From Lethocerus indicus (lineage: Eukaryota; Arthropoda; Insecta; Hemiptera; Belostomatidae): a stretch of 64,000 bases of DNA. Made by a program: the position numbers and the translations under genes. The notes under the pieces are model-generated. The model had not been told where the DNA came from, made no database searches, and saw only the letters and a list, made by a program, of their open reading frames with translations. Position 1 is the first letter of the stretch; every line of letters starts with the position of its first letter. The stretch covers positions 496,001-560,000 of the forward strand of contig JACDQD010000006.1 of NCBI GenBank assembly GCA_019843655.1. The letters run 5' to 3'. This document shows, piece after piece, positions 20,908 to 29,538 of this stretch.

Positions 20908-21100
20908 ACCCCGAAGTGGTGACGCCCGAAAAACGTATTTATTACATTTAATATTTGGTCATAAATATCTTCATTGTGATATAAATGCCCAATAGTGACA
21001 GTAACACAGCGCTACTGAAGATGGCGAGCGGCCGAAACCGAAGTCCAGCAAAAGACCGAACCGGCGAGAGGAGACGGAAACATCACGAACCTACAGTGTT
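20908..21100 (+). repeat. FB1 R arm
   Basis: GTGGTGACGCCCGAAAAACG, then after ~50 bp of AT-rich insertion AATAGTGACAGTAACACAGC, GCTACTGAAGATGGCGAGCG, GTCCAGCAAAAGAC and GAGAGGAGACGGAAACATCA. Confidence 0.9.
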
Positions 21101-21160
21101 TAAAAATTGAATCATGAAAGGGGCGTTAAGATATTAACTGCTGAATAAGCTCAATTCAGT

Positions 21161-21161
<1 letters not shown>

Positions 21162-21221
<60 letters not shown>
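21162..21221. repeat. (TA)n microsatellite
   Basis: About 29 TA units, ~60 bp to the right of an FB1 R arm. Confidence 0.97.
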
Positions 21222-21223
<2 letters not shown>

Positions 21224-21420
21224 AGATATTAGTGTGCTGCAGGAACACTCAATTTCGCCTACCGTAATTTACAGTTTTGACAGTAAGATATTGAAAAAAA
21301 AAATGGAACCGTCCTAGGATTTTCTCTCCGGAATTCTATTATTGGTTCTACCAAAAAATATAATATTTTAGTACGGAGAAAGTATAATTTTTCACAATTC
21401 CGTTGGGCACCGTTCTATTT

Positions 21421-21505
21421 TTGGGCCGGCAACTAAGTCATTGCGGATTTAGCGCGCACACCCCCAGAGATGAGAAAATCCGCAATTATTTAGTTGCCAA
21501 CCCGA
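21421..21505. mobile_element. M1 mariner-type MITE, minimal copy
   Basis: GGGCCGGCAACTAAGTCATT then GCGGATTT on the left pair with AAATCCGCAATTATTTAGTT then GCCAACCCGA on the right. TA follows on the right. At 85 bp it is little more than its two terminal repeats plus CACACCCCCAGAGATGAG from the interior of the longer copies. Confidence 0.85.
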
Positions 21506-22115
21506 TAACAGTTCCGTTCGCGATTTTCTTGACGATCCAGTAGCGGTGCGTTGGAAAAGGCGCTCCATTTACCATTTCAATTACCGTTCGGAATTACCGG
21601 CATCAATTGGGTAAAAATCGGTTAGCGAATTCCGTCAATAATACGAACCGTAAACACGGCTGTTTACCCCGACTGAGTTTCTCTGAGTTGTTTGAAATTG
21701 TTTCGAAAATTATTTCCGCCGGCCGGCGGAAAATTTTCCGCGGTGTTTGATTTCGCGGCGGAAAATCTGTATATTCGAGACAGGATTTTCACGGTACGAA
21801 GTTTTCACGATAGGCCGGCCGTAAATTTTCCCCCGTCGTTTATTTCGGCCTCGGAAAATTATAATTTCCCGCGCCCAACCCCCGCCCCACCCCCCGAGCC
21901 TCTTTCAGAAGGAAAATCTGTGATTTATTTGTTGGGGAAAAAGAAAATAGAGAAACGCGATGTGGCAAACCCAAATCTAATACCTAATTGTCAATATACG
22001 GGGGGCAGGGGGTGGTTTGACAGGTTTTTTGGTGAAAATTTTTTTTATAATAAAATATAATTCATGTTAAACTATGTATTATATAACAGATATATTGTAA
22101 ATCAATTCAGAAGGG
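21506..22115. other. No gene recognised
   Basis: Unrecognised. The frame at 21692-22060 ends in low-complexity sequence and lacks a recognisable domain. Confidence 0.45.
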
Positions 22116-22375
22116 ACGCAGATAGGTCTTTCGCCAGACCGGTTTCGGCCGCTCGCCATCTTCAGTAGCGCTGCGTCAGTCACAATTTTGGCACTTTTGG
22201 GACGTTTTTCATCCTCACTGCACTGTCACTGTGTCACTTGTGCTGTGGTATTTGGAAGTGCCGACACACCGCTACTGAAGATGGCGAGCGGCCGACAAAC
22301 CGGTCTGGCGAAAGACCAGACCGCAGCGAGAGGAGACAGAGACCACAAAACAAGTATTTTAAACTAATTTAGAAG
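22116..22375. repeat. FB1 compact palindrome
   Basis: L: GGTCTTTCGCCAGACCGGTT, GCTCGCCATCTTCAGTAGCG, GGGACGTTTTTCATCCTCAC. R: CCGCTACTGAAGATGGCGAG, GGTCTGGCGAAAGACC, and GAGAGGAGACAGAGACCACA, where the AAATCTACGG...CTCGCAGA segment is deleted before CAAAACAAGTATT. Confidence 0.93.
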
Positions 22376-22659
22376 GGGACGAGTCAGTTCCAAATGCTTT
22401 CATCCCTTCCGGAAAGTAATTTTTTTTCAACCCTTTTAAAATAACTATTCATCTTGTAAATTTTCAACTTATTTATCGAGAATGTTCCGGATTCAGTTTA
22501 CTGAAGTATAACTTAACAGGAAATTGCCACGCGATTTCCTCACTAACCGCTGAGGGCTGCAGCGAAGGGTGGATTGATCAAATCTTACTGTGACAACATA
22601 ATTTGAAAAATTCTAGTCACGAATTAAAATAAAATCAGCCGAATTTTAAAATATCATAC
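22376..22659. other. AT-rich spacer, no gene
   Basis: Unrecognised. Confidence 0.5.
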
Positions 22660-22930
22660 CGTAGATATGTCGTATTTCTGTCTCTCTCGCCGGTTTGGTC
22701 TCTTCCTAGACCGGTTTCGGCCGCTCGCCATCTTCAGTAGCGGCGTTAGTCGCAGTCGGCACTAACACTACAAGACTTTGTCCAAAAGACAGTACGAGTG
22801 AAAGTGACGGTGCGGTGAGTACGCCCAATAGTGACTAACACAGCGCTACTGAAGATGGCGAGCGGCCGAAAACCGGTCTGGCGAAAGACCAAACCGCAGC
22901 GAGAGGAGACAGAAACACCATACGGACATA
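22660..22930. repeat. FB1 compact palindrome
   Basis: L core near 22724; centre GTCCAAAAGACAGTACGAGT then GAAAGTGACGGTGCGGTGAG; R core TACTGAAGATGGCGAGCGGC at ~22847, then GGTCTGGCGAAAGACC and GAGAGGAGACAGAAACACCA. Confidence 0.93.
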
Positions 22931-23309
22931 ACAAAAAGATGTATACAAGATGTTGAATAGAGTTTTAAAATTACCAGTTTCTTCTTCAACCGCTGGTTTA
23001 AAGTTTTGCCCACATTCTAGGCCAAAGGGGGGGGGAGGGGGGGGGTGGTTTTCTCCCTTAGGGCTAGCCTGATAATCTCCCACGGGGGGTAGCGATGGCC
23101 GCCACCCCCCAAATACACACAACACCAACCCCTAGCCCAATTCAAACATGTCCCTTCTCGCCCCAATAACAGTCACACTTATTATTCCAACCCCCGGATA
23201 CTACAATTTCGGGTAGATTCTGCCTGCGTCCTTGACAAGTGTATTCTTATTTAATTCACGGACTTTATTTTATATTTATAAATATATAAAATAAAACAGT
23301 CTGTACTTT
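22931..23309. other. No gene recognised
   Basis: A G-run at 23028-23046 inside otherwise unrecognised DNA. A stray TTATTCCAACCCCCGGATAC at 23180 resembles the FB1 end. Confidence 0.45.
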
Positions 23310-23465
23310 CACAGTACAAGTGTCAGTCACACAGTGCAGTTGGGGGATGGACAAAAAACGTCGCAAAGTGGCTAAAGTGACTGACACCGCTACTGAAGAC
23401 GGCGAGAGGCCGAAAACGGCCTGGCGAGGAGGAGACTGAAGAACACCAAAAACAGGTATTCTAAA
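23310..23465 (+). repeat. FB1 R arm
   Basis: CAGTACAAGTGTCAGTCACA, CCGCTACTGAAGACGGCGAG, GGCCTGGCGAGGAGGAGACT (stem-loop lost), then CAAAAACAGGTATTCTAAAC. It is shortened between the purine block and the end. Confidence 0.88.
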
Positions 23466-23559
23466 CTGATAAACTATTCGAATAATTTTCAATAATATTA
23501 TTTTCAAATAATATTTACACTTACTCGGAGGCCCTATACAAATGTTATAAGTGGACAAC

Positions 23560-23850
23560 ATTAAAATTTGGGGCCTGTTGATCGACCCAAATGTAATTTG
23601 ACTTTGGAATTCATTTTATTTTGCTAAAAAAAGGCACTTTAATTATTAATCTACTATATATTCACACTGTATTATCGACAATTTTATCTCGAAATTTTCG
23701 ATTCACTTCTTGTGAAGAACTCTTTGAGACCAGAATATGTGCGTTTTCGTATAATTTCTTATCTTCCTCTTTGAATAAAGAGAGTATTGGAAGCATTTCG
23801 ACGAACTAATGCACTTTCGTAAAAAGTATCGAATTCGACGATACTTTCGC
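23560..23850 (-). mobile_element. Mariner 3' fragment (M2 related)
   Basis: On the minus strand, AATGAATTCCAAAGTCAAAT is the M2 terminal block, preceded by TATATAGTAGATTAATAATT and by a longer remnant than in the MITEs. That remnant still shows GAAGAGTTCTTC-like and GAAAATTT-like pieces of the transposase C-terminus. It is probably a decayed larger mariner, with stop codons and frameshifts. Confidence 0.5.
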
Positions 23851-24029
23851 TGCCGTCGAAGACATTTCATTCGTTCCATTCAAGTGTAAGTGCCGCTGTG
23901 CCGAAGTTCGCGCCACTACTTACAACAAGCGGTCGGTTTTACGAACTTATTTTTCGTCTCTTGAAAAGTTCGTGAAGTTTCTCAACGGGCTTTTTGCACC
24001 GTCCTTCAGTTTAGTTACTGTCGTTCGAT

Positions 24030-24235
24030 TCAATCGATTGGCGTTAACGAAAAAAACTGGATTCGATTTTCACCAGTTTCGCGTACGTGAAAACTCGATA
24101 TACAGAATAGGAAAAACAGTATTGATCTATCGACATTACTCAGTGATAATAGTCCAAACTAACTTCCCAATTTTTTACTACGCATTATAGAAAAATCACT
24201 AGGAAATTTCTATTCATAATTATTAAGTCTCGACT
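24030..24235 (+). repeat. R3 dispersed repeat
   Basis: CAATCGATTGGCGTTAACGA, GCGTACGTGAAAACTCGATA, ATTGATCTATCGACATTACT and TTTCTATTCATAATTATTAA. It precedes an FB1 R arm, the same order as at 8399. Confidence 0.88.
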
Positions 24236-24435
24236 TCAATATCTTGAAGTTACAAGATAATATCTTGAAGTATTGCACCACAGTACAAGTGACAGTGCAG
24301 TGAGGATGCCGCGAAAAACATCATCCAAAGTGCCAAAAGTGACTAAAACCGCTACTGAAGATGGCGAGCGGCCGACAGACCGGTCTAGCGAAAAGACCAA
24401 ACCGGCGACAGGGGACAGAAACACGCGGCACATTC
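24236..24435 (+). repeat. FB1 R arm with interior
   Basis: CAGTACAAGTGACAGTGCAG, GAGGATGCCGCGAAAAACAT, ACCGCTACTGAAGATGGCGA, GGTCTAGCGAAAAGACC, GACAGGGGACAGAAACACGC. The end block is missing. Confidence 0.93.
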
Positions 24436-24654
24436 TTCTCTATAGAAGAATTTCAATGAAAGCCACGACGAAATCTACGGCAAAATCTTACCGTCGAAAA
24501 TATTAAACGGAAATAATAACCAATTCACCAACGACGTGAAAGAAAACATCTTTAAAGTGAAAAAAAAAATACTCTTTGTACAGAAAAAGATAACCCTTTT
24601 TTTTTTTCGCCCGAATGTATTTTTCCGAGGGTTTTTTTCCCCGTTGCATTATAT

Positions 24655-24861
24655 ATATATATTGGCTGTAACCGAAAGTAATCGACAATTATGATAAGAT
24701 GTATTTTCGGTCTTCATCGGTGTTCATCGAAAAAAATTTCGAAAATTTGCCTGAAATATGGCAGAGAGTTTATATAGTAGACTTTAATAATTAAAGTCCC
24801 TTTTTTATCAATATAAAATTAATTCCGAAGTCAAAATTCCGATTACTTTTTGATACCCTAA
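24655..24861 (+). mobile_element. M2 mariner-type MITE (~205 bp)
   Basis: The left end is degraded (GGCTGTAACCGAAAGTAATC). The interior encodes ENLPEIWQRV in one frame and YIVD near the expected transposase C-terminus. The right end AATTCCGAAGTCAAAATTCC then GATTACTTTTTGATACCCTA is followed by A and then TA at 24862. It is non-autonomous. Confidence 0.78.
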
Positions 24862-25097
24862 TATAAATACAATATGCGACAACAGGAAGAATCATTCGCT
24901 TTACTACAGTTTCTTATTTTTTCAGCGTTATAAAAATGGGTTTTTTTTGTTTTCCCCGTAAAATAATTTATTTTTTCGTTCGTTTCCCTCCAGTCCGATT
25001 TCACCACTTTTTCCTCCATTTTCGGTCCCTCTCTCTACCTAGTTTTGCTCTAATTGCACAATAATTCCTGTTCGGTCGTCTAAAAATAAATAAATAA

Positions 25098-25149
<52 letters not shown>

Positions 25150-25571
25150 CTGGAATTTATGGAGCACACTTAATGGTTTTATTGGCGGTACACTTGGGTT
25201 ATTATTGGGTTATTATTGTCTGTAGCCGAAACTATTTTCGGCCCGATTTTATGGCGTCCGGCTATAAAAATAAAACCTGCTTGTGTCCCCCCTGAACTGG
25301 ACTTCAATTTGCCGCTGATTTAAGTTCGCGCTTCGGCCGAATCGAAAGTACTTGAGCGTATATATATATCACCCTGTTGGACTTAATTGAAAGGAATCTC
25401 ATCCAGTATATCCTCCTCCCCCCCCCCCCCCTCCCCCCCCTCCCCCACCCCCGTACACAACTCAGAAGAATCGACTTAAAAACATGACCTTAGATAATTA
25501 TTAAACTTAATTAACGCGAGATTTCAATTTGTCACAATTCTTGCGGTATTGACAAAAAATTAAAAAATCAT
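24862..25571. other. AT-rich, no gene; microsatellite and C tract
   Basis: Holds (TAAA)n then (TA)n at 25083-25147 and a CT/C tract at 25410-25452. CACCCTGTTGGACTTAATTG at 25371 resembles a generic insect transposon end. Confidence 0.5.
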
Positions 25572-26014
25572 TTGACAGCCGACACTTTAGGGTCAGTAGA
25601 AATTGGGGCGTTACACGACAGAACAACAACGCGTTTTCGTTGTCGGACAATATTTAAAAAAAAAAAAAATAATAAAAAGTTTGGCGGCCACAAATTCGAT
25701 TCAAATCTTGCGCTAATTTTGGGACACCCAGTGAAAATAAGGGCTAGTACTATGGAGGGGCTAAGAAATGGCTCGCATTACAGAGGGCTGTTTTTTCTTT
25801 TGGCAGGGAGGACAACAATCGTCCTACGGGAAAAAATCTCCGGATAATCGGGATGTAAATTGAAGACTGTACTGGGGATGTTCGATAGGGGTGGGGGATG
25901 ACGACGGGATGTTAGGGTCGTCTGAATAGCCGGGATGTGGTTGTGGAGGGGGTGGGAGGCATTAAGGTTGTATTAAGTTGATGATTTCCCGAGGGATAAC
26001 CGCGTTGGACTCAG

Positions 26015-26016
<2 letters not shown>
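25572..26016. other. No gene recognised
   Basis: A 91-codon frame at 25572-25847 has no domain I know and no second copy here. Confidence 0.4.

Positions 26017-26074
<58 letters not shown>
26017..26074. repeat. (TA)n microsatellite
   Basis: About 29 TA units. Unlike the runs at 1866, 3962 and 5653, I see no FB1 block directly beside it. Confidence 0.97.
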
Positions 26075-26079
<5 letters not shown>

Positions 26080-26294
26080 ATGGACTTCGTACCCCCGACA
26101 GCCCCTACAGTCGGCACTGTTTCCAAAGAACTGTACAGTTTTAGCTGGACAACAGAATTGGCTTCAATTATACCTTGAAATTAGCTACAGGGGTGGGGGG
26201 TGGGACTTGTGCTTAATAAGAAACCCCATTATAATAAAAAAATTATACGCGGTTTCTAATTGCTTATTGAACCATTCGTCATTTTCTTTCGGTT

Positions 26295-26390
26295 CGAGAT
26301 GATGATATCGAAGCCGAAAAATTCCCACTGTGAATTGATCGTGTTATCGATTTAAAAACCAAATAAATAAGCCAGTATAAATTCTGTCGG
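26295..26390 (-). repeat. R5 dispersed repeat
   Basis: GATGATGATATCGAAGCCGA, GTGAATTGATCGTGTTATCG, GCCAGTATAAATTCTGTCGG. An FB1 fragment follows, as for the other R5 copies. Confidence 0.8.
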
Positions 26391-26545
26391 TACTTTGGAC
26401 GTTTTTCTGGCGCATCCTCAGTGACTACTGAAGGTGGCGAGCGGACGAAACCGGTCTGGCGAAAGGCCAAATCGGGCCTAGGGTGGAGACAGAAATACAA
26501 CAAATCTGCGGTCTTCCAACCCCTGGCTGACCGAAAAACAGTTAT
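26385..26545. repeat. FB1 R arm with inverted stub
   Basis: CTTTGGACGTTTTTCTGGCG, CATCCTCAGTGACTACTGAA (L interior joined to R core), GGTGGCGAGCGGACGAAACC, GGTCTGGCGAAAGGCC, then CTTCCAACCCCTGGCTGACC. Confidence 0.88.
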
Positions 26546-26727
26546 GTTAAACTTCTGTAATACACTAGAGAAATAACTAGAGCAGTTATCTTTTCGTTAA
26601 TTTCCCCAAATCGTAATAAATGCTCGCATCGTGAACAATTTCTGCCTGCATTTTATAGATGCACTGTAAATAACGTTAAATCATTTATCAAATCGACTCA
26701 AAGTCAAATTTTTCAAAAGAGGGTACT

Positions 26728-27095
26728 TAAGCTAGACCGGTTTTATTTCATTGAGATTCTTCTATAGTGGAGAAAATAACGTAGGTTTGTCGTGTTTCCG
26801 TCTCCAGTCTCGCAGGTCTGGTCTTTTTGCTAGACCGGTTTCGGCCGCTCGCCGAATCAGCTTCTTTTCGGCACTTCGGGGATGTTTTTCGGGCGCTACC
26901 TTGACGCACTGTGCCGCTGTCACTGCTTGTACTGTGGTGGTTGTCACCGCTACTGAAGCACGGCGGAGTGGGCGAAACCGGTCTGGCAAGAGACCGGACC
27001 GGGCCGAGAGTGGAGACGGAAACGCCGCAGAGACCTACGCTATTCTCTCCTCTAGAGATCAATCTCAATGGAATAAAACCGGTCTAGCTGAAATC
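26728..27095. repeat. FB1 palindrome with altered cores
   Basis: The L arm has stem GGTCTTTTTGCTAGACC and a core changed to GCTCGCCGAATCAGCTTCTT. The R arm has GCTACTGAAGCACGGCGGAG and GGTCTGGCAAGAGACCGG. The outermost TTTCATTGAGATTCTTCTAT (26746) is mirrored by ATCAATCTCAATGGAATAAA (27057), so the palindrome extends to CTAGACCGGTTTTATT / AATAAAACCGGTCTAG. Confidence 0.88.
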
Positions 27096-27618
27096 CCCCT
27101 CCCCCCCCCTTTTGATGAATAAATGGCTGGACAGAATTTTATACGGCCCCTGCCGATATAGACCAAATCCGGGGAAACTGAGAGTGGCCCGGAACAATAG
27201 AATGAATCTGTTTTATCACCTTCTTGGGGGTGGTGTTGGGGGTGGGGGGTTGGAAGTTACGGCCGGTCGAACAGTGAGGCGATGATCCCCGCCGGAGGAT
27301 TAAGTCCGGGCCATTGTTGTTGATGCGAAGTGATGAAGAAGCCCCAGCTAAGCCCGCACTTAACGGGCGGGGATGATGGGGGGCGGGCAACGTCTTAATG
27401 ATACGGTTCCGGGATCGAGGCTTGGCCGAATCACAATGGGGGTTGGGGGTTGGGGGTGGGGGCTTGAACGATGGATGAATTCGGGGTATAATTGGTAAAA
27501 GGGAAGAACTATTGATCCCATCCCCCCACCCATGACCCATTTATTATTCCCCTTTTCTCCTATTCCTCCCATTTTCTCTGATTTATACATAAATTGAAGC
27601 CGTACGAAGATATCTATA
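27096..27618. other. No gene recognised; G-rich
   Basis: G-rich tracts at 27225-27255 and 27438-27465. Frames across them are Pro/His-rich on the minus strand and look composition-driven. Confidence 0.5.
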
Positions 27619-28030
27619 GTCGGTCGGCAACTAAGTCATTGCGGGTTTCGTCGCTAGACGTAGAGTATTCTGAAATGTTTATTACCGAAAAAAAATGCGC
27701 GACATTGGGGGGTGCGCACACCCTCAAAGATGATGAGGAATCCGCAATTCTTCTCTGTGTATCACTACAATAAGAATAGATTTAAATCTGAAATTTGGAC
27801 CGTCCAGAGAAGCCGCCGGGGGTATGTTTCCGATCGCACAGTTCGCAACATACTACAGAATCATAAAATCATAAAATTATATCGTTAATTGTCCGCTATC
27901 CGGGATAACAACAACAAAACGGGAAAGTGTCATCCCTCAGTGGGCGATTTCTTCATCGCGGTACAATAAACGATTTCATTGCACCAATAACGTTTTCTGA
28001 TTGTTGAAATAAAGAAAATATTGGGAAAAA
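27619..28030. mobile_element. M1 mariner-type MITE plus R6 segment
   Basis: The left end GGTCGGCAACTAAGTCATTG and the interior GTATTCTGAAATGTTTATTA, GCGACATTGG and CACCCTCAAAGATGATGAGG match 53826-54032. The right TIR is cut after TCCGCAATT (27749). Further on, ACAGAATCATAAAATCATAA, GTGGGCGATTTCTTCATCGC and TGAAATAAAGAAAATATTGG match 54050-54218, so both parts were copied together. Confidence 0.82.
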
Positions 28031-28592
28031 TATAGGATAATTTATACGGAAACATAATTAACATTGTAACTCGAAAGGCAAATTTCACCGCGCTTAATTC
28101 GAACGTTGTTGAAGGCAAAGTCAGGAATGTGGTGGAGTGGGAATAAATTCTGAAAAAAATAGTGAGCTTCAAGGGGGGTGGGGGTGGAAGGCAGGGGGTG
28201 GGAGAGTATTTATAGGGCAGGAAATGGGAAGACGGGGAACTGTGGGTGAAGTCCTTCGGGGGATTTGTGGGGGGGGGCGGGGGACTTAAGTCCCGAACTT
28301 AACGAAGTCCCTCAGCCTTAGTCTTAATGGGCCTGTCTGTCACTGACCTTCCTCCCCCCCCAACCCCCTACACGATAACGAGACTGATCACTTCTCGATT
28401 CTGGCTCGAGATTAAAACGTCTAGGACAGGCCAAGATAGACCGGTATCTCTCTACTGCTATAATCTTAGTTTATTGAAGAAAACATAAAATATTTCACAA
28501 AAAATATAGAAATTATATTCTACCTAAATGAATGAAATGGAAGAAATGTTTTTCAGTTTCTATTTAAAACGATTTGAACAGTTACCAAAATA
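28031..28592. other. No gene recognised
   Basis: G-tracts at 28170-28275 and a C-tract at 28355. Otherwise unrecognised. Confidence 0.45.
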
Positions 28593-28772
28593 TTAGGTGT
28601 ACCCAAAAGTAATTTATGAGGAGTTCTTCAAGAGGGTAATCGAAAATTTCCCGGAAAAGTGGCAGTTGTCAATAATATCGGTGAATATATAGTAGATTAA
28701 TAATTAAAGTTTCTTTTTCTGGCAAAATAAAATGAATTCCAAAGTCAAAACGTCGATTACTTTCGGGGTAAT
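28593..28772 (+). mobile_element. M2 mariner-type MITE with transposase C-terminal remnant
   Basis: TA at 28591 then TTAGGTGTACCCAAAAGTAA. The interior reads EEFFKRVIENFPEKWQ in one frame. After a frameshift it reads VVNNIGEYIVD and stop, which fits the C-terminus of mariner transposases. AATGAATTCCAAAGTCAAAA and CGATTACTTTCGGGGTAA follow. The catalytic D,D34D part is absent. Confidence 0.82.
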
Positions 28773-28826
28773 TCGCACTTTTGGGCCAAAAAACCGCATT
28801 TTTGGGTCCGATTCGTGTCTAAAACA

Positions 28827-28828
<2 letters not shown>

Positions 28829-28877
<49 letters not shown>
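28829..28877. repeat. (TA)n microsatellite
   Basis: About 24 TA units, ~55 bp from the right end of an M2 element. Confidence 0.97.
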
Positions 28878-28880
<3 letters not shown>

Positions 28881-29148
28881 CCCAAATATATTTTTTCATT
28901 TATTTCTATAGTCCCAACTGCAATTTCTTTAAATTATACCTAGTGGTGCCCCACTGAACTCTTGAAGGAGAACCCAACGATGGGTACTGTCGATGCTACC
29001 CCTACAAAGACCTCTTTCTCTTCAGGATTCTCTTGGGAGGTGAAGAAAGCTTGGAAAGTTGGAAGAAAGCCGATAAAGTTGAATTGAAAGATTTGTTACG
29101 GGATAGAAGAAACATTGACTATTGAGGACAATCGATTGTGGTACTCAC
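28878..29148 (-). other. Probable intron 3' of the Beat-type exon
   Basis: This is the sequence downstream of the splice donor in gene orientation. The donor reads GTGAGTACCA on the minus strand. I searched by eye for the second half of the Ig fold (a Y-x-C motif with an acceptor) and did not find it here. Confidence 0.5.
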
Positions 29149-29351
29149 GTCGAGCGTGGCGCCTGTCAGCGAATAGTTCCTGAACGGTGGCGTCCTCCCC
29201 TTGACGTACTGGAATATCTTCCTGCTCGACTTGAGCCACTCGACCTTGTGCAACTGTTCGGAGGGCACGCTGTACTCGCACTTCAGTGCCACGCTACCGC
29301 CCAAAGTGGCGTACCTGGGCACGCGCAATTCCACGTGGAAACAGAGGCCGT
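29149..29351 (-). CDS. Internal exon of a Beaten-path (Beat)-type immunoglobulin protein (partial gene)
   Basis: The Beat family consists of arthropod secreted or membrane-anchored immunoglobulin proteins that bind Side-family receptors and act in axon guidance and synapse choice. The exon is 203 bp on the minus strand. It is preceded by the acceptor TTTAATTGTTTTCAG and followed by the donor GTGAGTACC. It encodes about 67 residues, starting within a split codon (phase 1) and ending after a complete codon (phase 0). Visible features are FHVELRVPRYATLGGSVALK, then the first Ig cysteine in LKCEY, the core tryptophan in HKVEW, then KIFQYVKGRTPPFRNYS and a final LTGATLD. This is the first half of the first Ig domain, and the second cysteine must lie in the next exon. 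GC content and codon use are clearly above the flanks. I found neither the signal-peptide exon nor the next exon in this window, which fits long introns. Which Beat paralogue it is cannot be settled. A different Ig-superfamily member is less likely. Confidence 0.8.
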
Positions 29352-29538
29352 CTGAAAACAATTAAAGGCAAAACTATACTAGCAATAGGTACGATTGAAG
29401 CGATATAAAAGTAGGCTGCAGGCGGCGTTTAAGCCGGACTTGGGGGGGGGTGGATAATGGACGGGTGAAAGGGAAAGGATCTGAACGAGCAAATATGGAT
29501 GAGGAAAAGGGCGGGAATAGAATTTAAGGAAACCTCAA
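29352..29538 (-). other. Probable intron 5' of the Beat-type exon
   Basis: The 15 bases next to the exon form a good polypyrimidine-AG acceptor on the minus strand. The remainder is unrecognised, with a G-run at 29443-29450, and leads into Sat-A after about 190 bp. Confidence 0.55.
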
